Assembly (NCBI RefSeq): GCF_022899355.1
Contig: NZ_JALJCK010000001.1
Span: 186,001 to 250,000, forward strand
Reading direction: 5' to 3'
DNA from: Shinella yambaruensis
GTDB lineage: Bacteria > Pseudomonadota > Alphaproteobacteria > Rhizobiales > Rhizobiaceae
Length of the DNA: 64,000 nucleotides
Under the pieces are notes generated by a model. The model searched no databases. It worked only from the letters and a program-made list of their open reading frames with translations, and was not told the DNA's origin. The position numbers and the translations under genes are program-made. Of the stretch, positions 28,523 through 37,462 are shown piece after piece; the first letter of the stretch is position 1; each line of letters starts with the position of its first letter.

Positions 28523-28624
28523 ATGGAAAGTACCGTTCAGAAATCCTGCTGGGGCGTCACCGCCCGCGCAGTCCTCGGTTTCGGCGCAGTTCTGGTCATC
28601 GCCTATCTTTTCGGCGGCATCTGA
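28523..28624 (+). CDS. 33-residue single-pass membrane peptide
   Basis: ATG at 28523, stop TGA at 28622-28624. A short polar head (MESTVQKSCWGVTAR) leads into one hydrophobic helix (AVLGFGAVLVIAYLFGGI). A GGGGAA stretch lies 3-8 nt upstream of the ATG. A strong terminator begins 26 bp after the stop, so the ORF appears to be its own short transcript before sdaA. I do not know a family. Coding status is inferred from start, stop, helix and terminator only. Confidence 0.55.
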   Translation: MESTVQKSCWGVTARAVLGFGAVLVIAYLFGGI

Positions 28625-28650
28625 AAACATCCGCCCGTCATCCTTACATG

Positions 28651-28687
28651 AACAGCGTGCTTCCCCGCGAAGCGCGCTGTTTTTGTT
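28651..28687 (+). terminator. Rho-independent terminator after the 33-residue ORF
   Basis: A 13-bp stem AACAGCGTGCTTC / GAAGCGCGCTGTT (one G-U pair) with loop CCCGC, followed by TTTGTTT. Confidence 0.85.
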
Positions 28688-28816
28688 TCGAGGGCTGTTG
28701 GAAGCGACATGTCGCGCAGGTAAAACCCGATGTCGGGAGATCGCCTTACGTGCGCCGCGTGATGACGTAGCTTCAGGGATCAGAGCGCCTGCCGAGGCAA
28801 GGGAGAAGTCCGGACC

Positions 28817-30217
28817 ATGTTTCTTTCGGTATTCGATGTTTTCAAGATCGGGATCGGGCCGTCGAGCTCCCACACGATGGGACCGATGTCGGCGGCGAAC
28901 CGCTTTCTCGACCTCATCCTCTCCGCCGACTGGCCGCGGCCGTCGGGCGCGCAGGTCGCGACGATCCGCATGAGCCTGCACGGTTCGCTCGCCTATACCG
29001 GCGTCGGCCACGGCTCCGACCGCGCCGTCATCCTCGGCCTGATGGGCGAGCGGCCCGATTCGGTCGATCCGGACCGCATGGACGCCATCGTCGCCGAGGT
29101 GGAGCGCACAGGCCGCATCACGCCGCCCGGCCATCCCGGCTATGCCTTCCGGCCGAAGGACGACCTGATCTTCGACAAGAAGAACCCGCTGCCCGGCCAT
29201 GCCAACGGCATGACCTTCTCGGCCTATGACCGCGACGACCGGCTGCTCCTCAAGCGCATCTACTATTCCGTCGGCGGCGGCTTCGTCGTCACGGACACCG
29301 AACTGGAGCAGATGCGCGCCAGCAAGGCGAAGGCAGGCGACAAGAAGGTGCCGTTCCCCTTCGCCTCGGCCAAGCAGATGCTGGAAATGGCGGAGCGCTC
29401 CGGCATGACGATCGCCCAGATGAAGCGCGCCAACGAGGAAGCCACCATGTCGCGCGAGGAACTGGATGCCGGCCTCGACCGCATCTGGGGCGCGATGAAG
29501 AGCTGCATCGACCGCGGCCTCAAGAACGAGGGCATCATGCCGGGCGGGCTGAAGGTGCGCCGGCGTGCCCGCTCGATCCATGACAAGCTGCAGGAGGAGT
29601 GGCGCTCCAACAAGGCGAACCCGCTGCTCGCCAACGACTGGCTCTCCGTCTATGCCATGGCGGTCAACGAGGAGAATGCGGCAGGCGGGCGCGTCGTCAC
29701 CTCGCCGACCAACGGTGCGGCCGGCGTCGTGCCCGCGACGATCCGCTACTACCTGCATTTCCACGAGGATGCCGACCAGGACGGCATCCGCGACTACCTG
29801 CTGACGGCGGCTGCCGTCGGCGGCATCATCAAGCACAATGCCTCGATCTCGGGCGCCGAAGTCGGCTGTCAGGGGGAGGTGGGGTCCGCCTCCGCCATGG
29901 CCGCCGCCGGGCTTGCCGCCGTGATGGGCGGCACGCCGGAGCAGGTGGAGAACGCCGCGGAAATCGCGCTGGAGCACCATCTCGGCATGACCTGCGACCC
30001 CATTGCCGGCCTCGTGCAGGTGCCCTGCATCGAGCGCAACGCGCTCGGGGCGGTGAAGGCCGTGACCGCCGCCTCGCTCGCACTCAAGGGCGACGGCGTG
30101 CATTTCGTGCCGCTCGACGCCTGCATCGAGACGATGCGCCAGACGGGCGTCGACATGAATGAGAAATACAAGGAAACCTCCACCGGCGGCCTTGCCGTCA
30201 ATGTGGTGGAGTGCTGA
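28817..30217 (+). CDS. sdaA: L-serine ammonia-lyase (L-serine dehydratase)
   Basis: A 466-residue single-chain Fe-S L-serine dehydratase that converts serine to pyruvate and ammonia. N-terminal beta domain: [20 protein letters not shown]. The alpha domain has the cluster-ligand cysteines in [34 protein letters not shown]. The C-terminal [21 protein letters not shown] ends in cysteine, as known for this class where the tail cysteine binds the cluster. AAGGGAGAAG precedes the ATG. It complements glycine cleavage in one-carbon and serine/glycine metabolism. Confidence 0.96.
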   Translation: MFLSVFDVFKIGIGPSSSHTMGPMSAANRFLDLILSADWPRPSGAQVATIRMSLHGSLAYTGVGHGSDRAVILGLMGERPDSVDPDRMDAIVAEVERTGRITPPGHPGYAFRPKDDLIFDKKNPLPGHANGMTFSAYDRDDRLLLKRIYYSVGGGFVVTDTELEQMRASKAKAGDKKVPFPFASAKQMLEMAERSGMTIAQMKRANEEATMSREELDAGLDRIWGAMKSCIDRGLKNEGIMPGGLKVRRRARSIHDKLQEEWRSNKANPLLANDWLSVYAMAVNEENAAGGRVVTSPTNGAAGVVPATIRYYLHFHEDADQDGIRDYLLTAAAVGGIIKHNASISGAEVGCQGEVGSASAMAAAGLAAVMGGTPEQVENAAEIALEHHLGMTCDPIAGLVQVPCIERNALGAVKAVTAASLALKGDGVHFVPLDACIETMRQTGVDMNEKYKETSTGGLAVNVVEC

Positions 30218-30293
30218 GGCTTTCGCCGCGAACGCTGTGGAGTGCGACATGGCGGCCCCTTGACCGGGCCGCCGCAAGAGCGTTCAAAGGGGC

Positions 30294-30731
30294 ATGGCCC
30301 TGCATCTCATCAAACTCTGTGTCGGCGCGGACTCGATCGAGGACCTGCGCGAATGGGTGTCCGAACGCTCGCTGATCGCGATCGCCGCGGGCATGGAACC
30401 GCATTCGAGCCACATCACCCGCATGGTGCCCAAGCGCGACCAGGACCTGCTCGACGGCGGCTCGCTCTACTGGGTGATCAAGGGCCAGGTGCAGGCGCGC
30501 CAGCGCCTCCTCGGCATCAAGACCTTCACGGATGTCGACGGCATCTCCCGCTGCGAGCTGGTGCTCGGGCCGGAGGTCGTCGAGACCGAGCTGCAGCCGC
30601 GCCGCGCCTTCCAGGGCTGGCGCTACCTGACGGAAGACGACGCGCCGCGCGACCTCAGGAACATGGGCGACGGCACGGCAGACCTGCCGCTGGAACTGCG
30701 GCGCGAACTCGCCGAACTCGGCCTTCTCTGA
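30294..30731 (+). CDS. DUF1489 family protein
   Basis: A 145-residue protein of the alphaproteobacterial DUF1489 family. Landmarks are LHLIKLCVGADSIEDLREW, then SLYWVIKGQVQARQRLLGI and FQGWRYLTEDDAP. Soluble, function unknown. AAAGGGGC is directly upstream of the ATG at 30294. It is 76 bp after sdaA and may be co-transcribed. Confidence 0.9.
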   Translation: MALHLIKLCVGADSIEDLREWVSERSLIAIAAGMEPHSSHITRMVPKRDQDLLDGGSLYWVIKGQVQARQRLLGIKTFTDVDGISRCELVLGPEVVETELQPRRAFQGWRYLTEDDAPRDLRNMGDGTADLPLELRRELAELGLL

Positions 30732-30814
30732 AATCCGACGTCCTCGATCGCGTTTCAGGTCTCTTTCCCCGACGTCTTGCCGCATCCCGGCCTCGTTCAA
30801 CCAACGAGGCTTCC

Positions 30815-31849
30815 ATGCTGAAAACACTCTTCCTTGCCGCCACGCTTCTCGCCGGCGCCGCGACATCCTGCAATGCCGGTGCGCTCGGCGTCCGCGACAT
30901 CAGGATCGCCGGGTCACCGGAGGGGCGCGCGCTCTTCGCGGTCGTCTGGTATCCGACATCCGATACCGGAAAGGCGGCTCCCGTCGCGGAGAACCCCGCC
31001 TTCCTGGGCATCCCCGCGATCCGCGATGCCGGGATCGGCGCGGGCACGCACCCGCTCGTCGTGCTGTCGCACGGTTATGGCGGAAGCTGGCGCAATCTGA
31101 GCTGGCTCGCCGGCGAACTCGCCGCGCGCGGCTATATCGTCGCCGCGCCGGACCATCCCGGCACCACGACCTTCGACAGGAGCGCGGCCGAGGCGGCGAA
31201 ACCCTGGGAACGGCCACGCGACCTCAGCCGGCTTATCGACGCGCTGCTGGAAGACGGGGACATCGCCGATCGCATCGCGGCCGACCGCATTGCCGTTATC
31301 GGCCATTCGCTCGGTGGCTGGACGGCCGCGGCCCTTGCCGGCGCGCGGTTCGATGCGGAGCGGTTCACGGCGGATTGCACGATGAACACGAGCCCGCGTG
31401 CCTGCAGCCTGACGGCAGAACTCGGACTGGACGGCACCGGTGCCGGCCGCCAGAAGCTCGAGGGCGAGCTCGGCGATCCGCGCATCGGCGCTTTCGTTTC
31501 GCTCGATCTCGGCCTGGCGCGGGGTTTTTCTCCGGAAAGCCTTGCGGCCCTTCGCGTGCCGGCCCTGGTGATCGCGGCGGGCACCGATATCGGCGACATG
31601 CCGGCCGAACGGGAATCGGGCTACCTCGCAAGGGCGCTTCCGGCAGCGAGCAGCACCTATGTCGTCATCCCCGACGCCATGCATTTCAGCTTCCTGCAGG
31701 TCTGCAAGCCGGGCGCGGCGGAGAGGATCGAGGCGGAAACGCCCGGCGACGGCATCGTCTGCAAGGATGGCGGCATCCGCGGCCGCGCGGCGATCCACCG
31801 CGAGGTCGCCGATCGCATCCTCGCCTTCCTGGCCGTCAGCCTGCCGTAG
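30815..31849 (+). CDS. secreted alpha/beta hydrolase (dienelactone-hydrolase-like)
   Basis: A 344-residue hydrolase with a signal peptide (~1-22). The nucleophile is Ser165 in VIGHSLGGWT, and the oxyanion region is VLSHGYGGSWRN. A histidine in DAMHFSFLQ probably completes the triad. Similarity to PAF-acetylhydrolase/dienelactone-hydrolase-like esterases is the best reading; the substrate is unknown. A pair of cysteines in the cap (DCTMNTSPRACS) suggests a periplasmic disulfide. Its 3' end overlaps the convergent AraC gene by 14 bp. Confidence 0.82.
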   Translation: MLKTLFLAATLLAGAATSCNAGALGVRDIRIAGSPEGRALFAVVWYPTSDTGKAAPVAENPAFLGIPAIRDAGIGAGTHPLVVLSHGYGGSWRNLSWLAGELAARGYIVAAPDHPGTTTFDRSAAEAAKPWERPRDLSRLIDALLEDGDIADRIAADRIAVIGHSLGGWTAAALAGARFDAERFTADCTMNTSPRACSLTAELGLDGTGAGRQKLEGELGDPRIGAFVSLDLGLARGFSPESLAALRVPALVIAAGTDIGDMPAERESGYLARALPAASSTYVVIPDAMHFSFLQVCKPGAAERIEAETPGDGIVCKDGGIRGRAAIHREVADRILAFLAVSLP

Positions 31850-32852
31850 GTGCGCGACGATAGTCGCTCGGGCACCGGCCGGTGGCCTTCAGGAATTCCC
31901 GGTTGAAGTTCGACTTGGTCTGGAACCCGGCTTCGAACATGACGGCGGTGACCGGCAGGTCCGTCTCCGCCAGCAGGCGCTTCGCCGCCTCGATGCGGTA
32001 GCCGTTGACCAGTTGCGAGACGTTGCGGTTCTCGCGGCGGTTGACGGCGCCCGAGATCTGGCGGGGCGGAAGGCCGGCGCGCCGCGCGATCCGGTTCAGG
32101 GTGAGGTCGGGGTCGCGGAAGAGCTCCTTCTCGCGCATCAGCCGGTCGATCGCCTCCACGATGCGGCTGTCGTCTTCCGTCGGCGCGCGCGGCAGGTCGG
32201 CAGGGGCCGTCTCGCCGGCAGCGTCCGCCGGCAGGCTGCGCCCGATGGTGGCGACGGCGTAGGCGAGGACAGGCAGGAGAAGAATGTTGCCGGCGGCCAC
32301 GATCAGCGCGGCATGGTCGCCGCTGTAAAGGCCGAAATCGACGGCGATGAGGAGATCGACCAGCGCCGACACGACGAGCGTGCCGCCCGCCATGCGCGCC
32401 GCATTCTCGGCCCGGGCCGTATCGCTCAGCCGCGCTGCGGCAAAGCCGTCCGGCCCGGCCCTGGCGAGGCGCAGCAGGGCGAGCCCGTAGCCGACATAGA
32501 GAAGCGCGAGCAGCAGGTCGACCGGCGACCGCCAGACTTGCCAGGTGGCGGACAAGAGTAGAGCAAGGGCGACCGGCAGCAGGTACAGCCAGCGGGCCCT
32601 GCCGCGCTCAGTGTGCCCGGCTGTGAAGCAGAGCCAGGCGATCGGCGGCAGCGCGGCGGCAAGGACGGGCTGGAGAAAGCGCACGAACGGCGCGTCGAAC
32701 GACCACCGGGCGCCGACCGCGAACGCGACGACCATGCAGGCGGCGACGAAGCCGATGGCAGGCCGCAGCGCGGTTTGGCGCAGCAGCACCAGCTTCAGGA
32801 GAAGGACGGCGAGCAGCAGCGCGATGATGAAGGGAAGCGGAATTGCCGGCAT
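31836..32852 (-). CDS. AraC-family regulator with N-terminal membrane domain
   Basis: A 338-residue protein. The first ~205 residues form about seven hydrophobic helices. The C-terminal AraC DNA-binding domain (~230-335) has two helix-turn-helix units: LTLNRIARRAGLPPRQISGA and PVTAVMFEAGFQTKSNFNREF, ending TGRCPSDYR. Such membrane-tethered AraC proteins are thought to sense an external or membrane signal directly. The convergent alpha/beta hydrolase gene is a possible target. Length is normal for the subfamily. Confidence 0.88.
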   Translation of the reverse strand: MPAIPLPFIIALLLAVLLLKLVLLRQTALRPAIGFVAACMVVAFAVGARWSFDAPFVRFLQPVLAAALPPIAWLCFTAGHTERGRARWLYLLPVALALLLSATWQVWRSPVDLLLALLYVGYGLALLRLARAGPDGFAAARLSDTARAENAARMAGGTLVVSALVDLLIAVDFGLYSGDHAALIVAAGNILLLPVLAYAVATIGRSLPADAAGETAPADLPRAPTEDDSRIVEAIDRLMREKELFRDPDLTLNRIARRAGLPPRQISGAVNRRENRNVSQLVNGYRIEAAKRLLAETDLPVTAVMFEAGFQTKSNFNREFLKATGRCPSDYRRAPTAG

Positions 32853-32913
32853 GGTCCTGCACAGCGGATGTCAGGCCCCTTTGCAAGGGGCGCGTCGCCG
32901 GTTCAGGCGACCC

Positions 32914-33186
32914 TCAGCGCAGGCGCAGGCGAACCGGATGGCGGCGCTCGCTGACGCCGACATGGAGATGGATCCCGGCGGCCGGCTGGCCCGAGCGCCA
33001 GGCCCTCGCGCCATGGGCGAGCAGCATGCCGACGAGATCCTTCGTCCTGTTGCGCGAACGGCCGAGCCCGATATCCGCGATCCGCATCGCCGCCTCGTGC
33101 AGCGGGTGGAGCGTGCCCTTCAGCGACCTGCGCTTTTCCGCGCCGGCTACGGGGGGAGCATCGAACAGGTTCTCGTTCATCGCCAT
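32914..33186 (-). CDS. small basic hypothetical protein
   Basis: A 90-residue, arginine-rich protein starting at ATG 33186 behind GAGGCAGATC. It carries RRSLKGTLHPLHEAAMRIAD and LGRSRNRTKDLVGMLLAHG, and ends HPVRLRLR. I do not recognise a family. The high positive charge suggests nucleic acid or membrane-surface contact. Alternative in-frame starts exist at 33180 and 33204. It is located between the AraC gene and the PBP gene, all on the minus strand. Confidence 0.55.
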   Translation of the reverse strand: MAMNENLFDAPPVAGAEKRRSLKGTLHPLHEAAMRIADIGLGRSRNRTKDLVGMLLAHGARAWRSGQPAAGIHLHVGVSERRHPVRLRLR

Positions 33187-33351
33187 GATCTGCCTCGTAC
33201 GCATTACCCAATCGAGGATGGCAGAGCCGCTTTCGCGACATTCCGCCTGCCTTGCTCCGCAGTCCCGGGATGCACTACCTGTCCGGTGACTGTGCTGGCG
33301 CAAGGCGAGATTTGAGGGAGCGCGCCGGTGGTTCGGCGCGTCCGGTCGTTC

Positions 33352-34815
33352 TTACTGCTGGCTGGCCCAGCAGGCGAAACCCTTGCGCTTCAGCGCCTTG
33401 CAGGCGGCCGTCGCGCGGTCCTGGTTGTCGAAGCCGCCGAAGCGGGCGCGGAACAGCTGCTGGCTGCCGCTGTTGACGGCGACCGTGAAGGGCTGCGCGC
33501 TGGAAAGCGCCTTGCCGCCCTGGTTCTTCGCCTTGGAAAGCAGGTCCTGTGCCTGGCCCTTGTCGGGCGTCGCGCCGATCTGGATGACCCAGCCCGAGGG
33601 CACGGCATCCGTGGCGAGCGAGGCAACGGTGGAGGAGGTGGTCAGCTCGTCGACGGCGGCGCCCGCATCCCCCTGTTCCGTCAGGTCCGCCGGCGGCACG
33701 GCCGCGTCGCGCTGGATCTTCAGCGTTGCGGCGAGGGCACGCTTGCCGACGACTTCCGAAGCCGCGTCCGACGTGGCGGCATAGGCCGTCTCGATGCGGG
33801 CCTCATTGTAGCGATAGGTCGGGATCGGGCCGTTCTCCGGCAGGTCGAGGCTGCCGGAAACCGATGCGGTGACCGCCTTGCCGGCGACCTCGGCGGTCAG
33901 CGTCGGGGCATCCTTGGTTTCGGCGATCAGGTTGCCGCCGCCGCGGCGCGAGGCCTTCGGCATGTAGGTGGCGATGAGCTTGCGCATCTGCTGGTCGCGG
34001 GCAGCGCCCGAGCGGCCACCGATGACGACGCCGACGACGCTGCGCCCGTCGGCCACGGCCGAGGTCACGAGGTTGTAGCCGGAAGCGCGGGTATAGCCGG
34101 TCTTGATGCCGTCGACGCCGCGCACGGTGCCGAGCAGCCGGTTGTGGCCGTTGATCGTCTGCTTGCCGAAGCGGAAGCTGCGGACGGAGAAATAATCGTA
34201 ATATTGCGGAAAGTGCTGGCGCAGCGCGATGCCGAGGCGGGCCTGGTCGCGGGCGGTCGTCACCTGTGCCGTGTTGGGAAGGCCGTTGGCGTTGCGGTAG
34301 ACGGTGCGCGTCATGCCGAGCGCGCGCGCCTTCTGCGTCATCATGCGGGCGAAGCGCTCTTCCGAGCCGCCGAGGAATTCGGCGAGCGCCGTGGAGGCGT
34401 CGTTCGCCGAGCGGGTGATGAGGCCGAGCATCGCCTGTTCGACGGTGATCGAATTGCCGGCGCCGACACCGAGCTTCGTCGGCGGTTCGCTCGCGGCGTT
34501 CTTGGAGAAGGGGACGCGGGTGTTGAGGCGGATCTTCCCGGCCTCCAGCGCCTCGAAGGTGAGGTAGAGCGTCATCATCTTGGTGAGCGAGGCGGGATAG
34601 CGCAGCGCGTCCGCATCCTCGCTGTAGAGCACCTTGCCCGTCTTGGCGTCGATGACGATGCCGGAATATTTCGGATTGGCTTCGGCCGGGGTGGCGACCG
34701 CGACGGTGGCGACCATTCCGATCATCACCAGACCTTTCGCCGCAGTGGCAAATGCCTGGCAGGAGCGGGGGAGGAAATCGAGGAATACGGAACGGGACAC
34801 TACGTTACTCTTCAT
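33352..34815 (-). CDS. D-alanyl-D-alanine carboxypeptidase with C-terminal SPOR domain
   Basis: A 487-residue low-molecular-weight penicillin-binding protein. The N-terminus has a hydrophobic signal segment (~25-47). All three catalytic motifs are intact: SLTK (Ser76, Lys79), SAN (136-138) and KTG (238-240). The C-terminal ~80 residues (GWVIQIGATPDKGQAQDLL onward) are an SPOR domain that binds denuded septal glycan. It trims pentapeptide stems and should act at the division site. The start at 34815 is preferred; 34830 is an in-frame alternative. A second, degenerate homologue lies at 37463-38626. Confidence 0.93.
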   Translation of the reverse strand: MKSNVVSRSVFLDFLPRSCQAFATAAKGLVMIGMVATVAVATPAEANPKYSGIVIDAKTGKVLYSEDADALRYPASLTKMMTLYLTFEALEAGKIRLNTRVPFSKNAASEPPTKLGVGAGNSITVEQAMLGLITRSANDASTALAEFLGGSEERFARMMTQKARALGMTRTVYRNANGLPNTAQVTTARDQARLGIALRQHFPQYYDYFSVRSFRFGKQTINGHNRLLGTVRGVDGIKTGYTRASGYNLVTSAVADGRSVVGVVIGGRSGAARDQQMRKLIATYMPKASRRGGGNLIAETKDAPTLTAEVAGKAVTASVSGSLDLPENGPIPTYRYNEARIETAYAATSDAASEVVGKRALAATLKIQRDAAVPPADLTEQGDAGAAVDELTTSSTVASLATDAVPSGWVIQIGATPDKGQAQDLLSKAKNQGGKALSSAQPFTVAVNSGSQQLFRARFGGFDNQDRATAACKALKRKGFACWASQQ

Positions 34816-34935
34816 TCTCGGATTGCACATGCTGTCCGGACCTGACCGCCCGGATCGACCATTTCCGGCACAGTAGCGGGATAGCGTTACCAATCGGTTT
34901 ATGATGAATCATTGGTTTCTGAGGTTGGCGGTGTT

Positions 34936-35697
34936 TTATCGGCCGAAGCCGGTGGACGAGGGGCGGCCGTTGCGGATGAGCGATCGGCCGAGATAGTCGC
35001 GAATGCGCGCCTCCATGGCCTGCCACTGCGGCAAAAGTCTGCTCGAAAAACGGTAAAGCACGGAAAGATCCCGGCCGATGTGGATATCGCGCTGGCAATC
35101 GGCGCTGGTCGATTGCGCTTCGTCGGCCGGGATCATGCAGCGCACTGCATAGCCGGTGCCGTCCGGCAGGGTGCCCGTGAAGAACACTTCGTCGCCGTAA
35201 CCGGAGTTCTCCTTCAGGCGCCGCAGGGTGAGGCCGGCAGGGCCGGGCCCGGGCTCGTCGCCGAAAAGGTGGCTGTAGATCGGCTCCAGCCGGCCGGACA
35301 TGTCCTTCGACATGGTGCTCTGTGAAAGATTGAGGAAAACCAGGCCTTCCGGCCGGCCGGCATCGTTGAACCGGCTGCGCTGCGCATTGGAATAGCCCTG
35401 CATTTCCGGCCAGGTGAAATAAAGATCGACCCGTTCGGTGCGCCCCGTCTGGCGCTGCTCCTCGAAGCGGATCGTGTTGGCGGGAAGCCGGATCTGGTCC
35501 TGGCCGATGACCACGTCGACGAGCTCGGCGCTCTCCGTATGCCCCGCCTGGGCGATGCGTTCGCCGAGCATTCGGCCGGCGACGCTGATCGCCACCGTCA
35601 GGCTCGCCAGCACGGCGACGCCGATCGTCAGGCGCGTCAGCAGGCGATGGGAGATGAGGGGCGTGTGTTCATCGTTGCCGGTCGCTGCCGCTGTCAT
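34936..35697 (-). CDS. hypothetical single-pass membrane protein
   Basis: A 253-residue protein. One membrane helix (~22-44, RLTIGVAVLASLTVAISVAG) is followed by a soluble, probably periplasmic region. That region has RLPANTIRFEEQRQTG, DLYFTWPEMQGYSN and RCMIPADEAQSTSADCQRDI with two cysteines that could pair. I do not recognise the family, though it looks like a conserved rhizobial protein. The start at 35697 is supported by the helix position; a GTG three codons earlier is possible. It lies upstream of the PBP gene in the same orientation. Confidence 0.72.
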   Translation of the reverse strand: MTAAATGNDEHTPLISHRLLTRLTIGVAVLASLTVAISVAGRMLGERIAQAGHTESAELVDVVIGQDQIRLPANTIRFEEQRQTGRTERVDLYFTWPEMQGYSNAQRSRFNDAGRPEGLVFLNLSQSTMSKDMSGRLEPIYSHLFGDEPGPGPAGLTLRRLKENSGYGDEVFFTGTLPDGTGYAVRCMIPADEAQSTSADCQRDIHIGRDLSVLYRFSSRLLPQWQAMEARIRDYLGRSLIRNGRPSSTGFGR

Positions 35698-35950
35698 CTC
35701 TTCCACCCTCGATGGCCCGGTCGGACTCGGCTTTCCCGGTGCTTCGACCCTGTGCGGAGCCTCTGCGAACAGGGTTAATTTTTGGTTGAGATCGGGCGGT
35801 CGAGAAAGGGCCGGCGCGTCATGCCCTGCGAGGGCCGCGGGGCCGGTCCTGCAAGATTTCCCGACTTGTTGCTGACGCATTCTGCTCCTAGAATCGCACC
35901 TGCACCCGACAGCAATCATGCCGGCTGGATGCGGAACAGGGGAGGCAGCC

Positions 35951-36166
35951 ATGGACGTGCTTCGAGACCCCGCGCATATCGGCATATTCGAGCCGCAGGA
36001 CCTCGTCGTCCTGCAGCGTGTCTTCACCCGATTGGCGGCAACAAACACCCCCGGCCTCGACGAGGCCCGCGCGCGGTCGCTCGCCCGGTCGATCATCACG
36101 CTCTATCGACACGGCGTACGCGACCCGGAGCAGCTCTTCGACGTGCTGCAGGTTCCGGCCTCGTGA
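35951..36166 (+). CDS. small hypothetical protein
   Basis: A 71-residue soluble protein starting at ATG 35951 with GGGGAGGC upstream. The sequence is helical (VLQRVFTRLAATNTPGLDE, RSLARSIITLYRHGVRD). The LYRHGVRDPEQLFDVL tail looks like a conserved interaction helix. I do not know its function. It is divergent from the membrane protein at 35697. Confidence 0.62.
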   Translation: MDVLRDPAHIGIFEPQDLVVLQRVFTRLAATNTPGLDEARARSLARSIITLYRHGVRDPEQLFDVLQVPAS

Positions 36167-36368
36167 CGTTGAAGACGGCGATGAAAGCGCCTTGCGCTTA
36201 ACCATCCGGAAACCATGAATCATGGAAGCTCGCCACGGGGCTTCCATCCGTTCGCAATTTTGCCATCTTATTGGCATGATTAACGGACTGTTATTTACTG
36301 AGTGGCATTGACGGCCGGCTTGCAGGGGCAAGGCAGTTGGCTGGCACACCGTCGGGGACAATAGCGGC

Positions 36369-37385
36369 GTGGGACATAAAAACTTCGAGAAGAACGCGAC
36401 CCGGTTCGGCAAGGGCCTGAGGTTGCTCACTATTCCTCTGGTCTGCGCGGGCCTTGCCGCCTGTGCGACGACGACGCCGGCGCCGAAGAAGAAGGTGCGC
36501 AGCAAGGAATTCTTCGCCGAGTCCGAATATGGCGTGAAGGCGAGCCCGCGCGTCGTCGAGGAAGGGCAGTCCGTGCCGAAGGGCGGCGGCCGCTACCAGG
36601 TCGGCAAGGCCTACCAGGTTCGCGGCAAGTGGTATCAGCCGAAGGAGGAGCCGGGCTACAACAGGACCGGTCTTGCCTCCTGGTATGGTTCCGCCTTCCA
36701 TGGCCGCAGGACGGCGAACGGCGAAGTCTACGACAAGTACCATCTCTCCGCCGCGCATCCGACCTTTCCGCTGCCGAGCTATGCGCGCGTGACCAACATG
36801 GAGAACGGCACGTCCGTCGTGGTGCGCGTCAACGACCGCGGCCCGTTCCACGAAGGCCGCGTGATCGACGTTTCCTCCAAGACCGCCGACCTCCTCGACA
36901 TGAAGCGCACCGGCACGGCCAAGGTGCGCGTGCAATATGTCGGCAAGGCGCCGCTCGAGGGCAACGACATGCCCTATCTCATGGCCTCCTACGTCACCAA
37001 GGGCTCGCGCGTTCCGGCGGTCGATCCGGGCGGGCAGATCGCCACGGGCGTCATGGTGGCCTCGGCGGACAACAGCGCGCTGCCGGGCGTCGGCCAGGGC
37101 GAGGGCGTGCTGACCGTGCCAGCCGAGAGCACGATGACGGCGCTCGCCAAGACCACGCCGGCAAGCGAGGCCTTCCAGGCGATGGAACAGTTCGTCATGC
37201 TGCCGGAGATCGGCCCGCTGCCGATCGAGCGGCCGAACGTCGTGCCGCAGCTTTCCGCCGATCCGAGCTATGCCGCCGCCTATGCGGACGAGCGTGTGCG
37301 TGATGCCGCCGGCGCCTTCGATGCCATCCTGACGATCGACGGCAGGCTGACGCCGCTCTCGGCGCTGGCCGGCAACGCGGGCTGA
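36369..37385 (+). CDS. rlpA: RlpA-like septal lytic transglycosylase lipoprotein
   Basis: A 338-residue lipoprotein. The signal peptide ends in lipobox LAAC with Cys32. The double-psi beta-barrel domain (~95-190) has TGLASWYGSAFHGRRTANGE, HPTFPLPSYARVTNM and VNDRGPFHEGRVIDVS, matching RlpA catalytic and substrate regions. No SPOR domain follows; the C-terminal third is low-complexity. RlpA cleaves naked glycan strands at the septum. The start is GTG at 36369 without a strong ribosome site, so the exact N-terminus is uncertain. It precedes a D,D-carboxypeptidase-like gene. Confidence 0.9.
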   Translation: MGHKNFEKNATRFGKGLRLLTIPLVCAGLAACATTTPAPKKKVRSKEFFAESEYGVKASPRVVEEGQSVPKGGGRYQVGKAYQVRGKWYQPKEEPGYNRTGLASWYGSAFHGRRTANGEVYDKYHLSAAHPTFPLPSYARVTNMENGTSVVVRVNDRGPFHEGRVIDVSSKTADLLDMKRTGTAKVRVQYVGKAPLEGNDMPYLMASYVTKGSRVPAVDPGGQIATGVMVASADNSALPGVGQGEGVLTVPAESTMTALAKTTPASEAFQAMEQFVMLPEIGPLPIERPNVVPQLSADPSYAAAYADERVRDAAGAFDAILTIDGRLTPLSALAGNAG

Positions 37386-37462
37386 TCGCCGATCGCCCGC
37401 GTTCCCGAAGCCGTTTGCGCCATGCGGGCGGCTGTGGGAGTGTGACGGCATCCGGAGTCGCC

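Noticed and set aside
36190-36310. TTAACCAT and TTAA-N7-TTAT upstream of rlpA as CtrA sites
   Set aside because: They look like the alphaproteobacterial CtrA motif, but the full TTAA-N7-TTAA is not met and no second site supports it.
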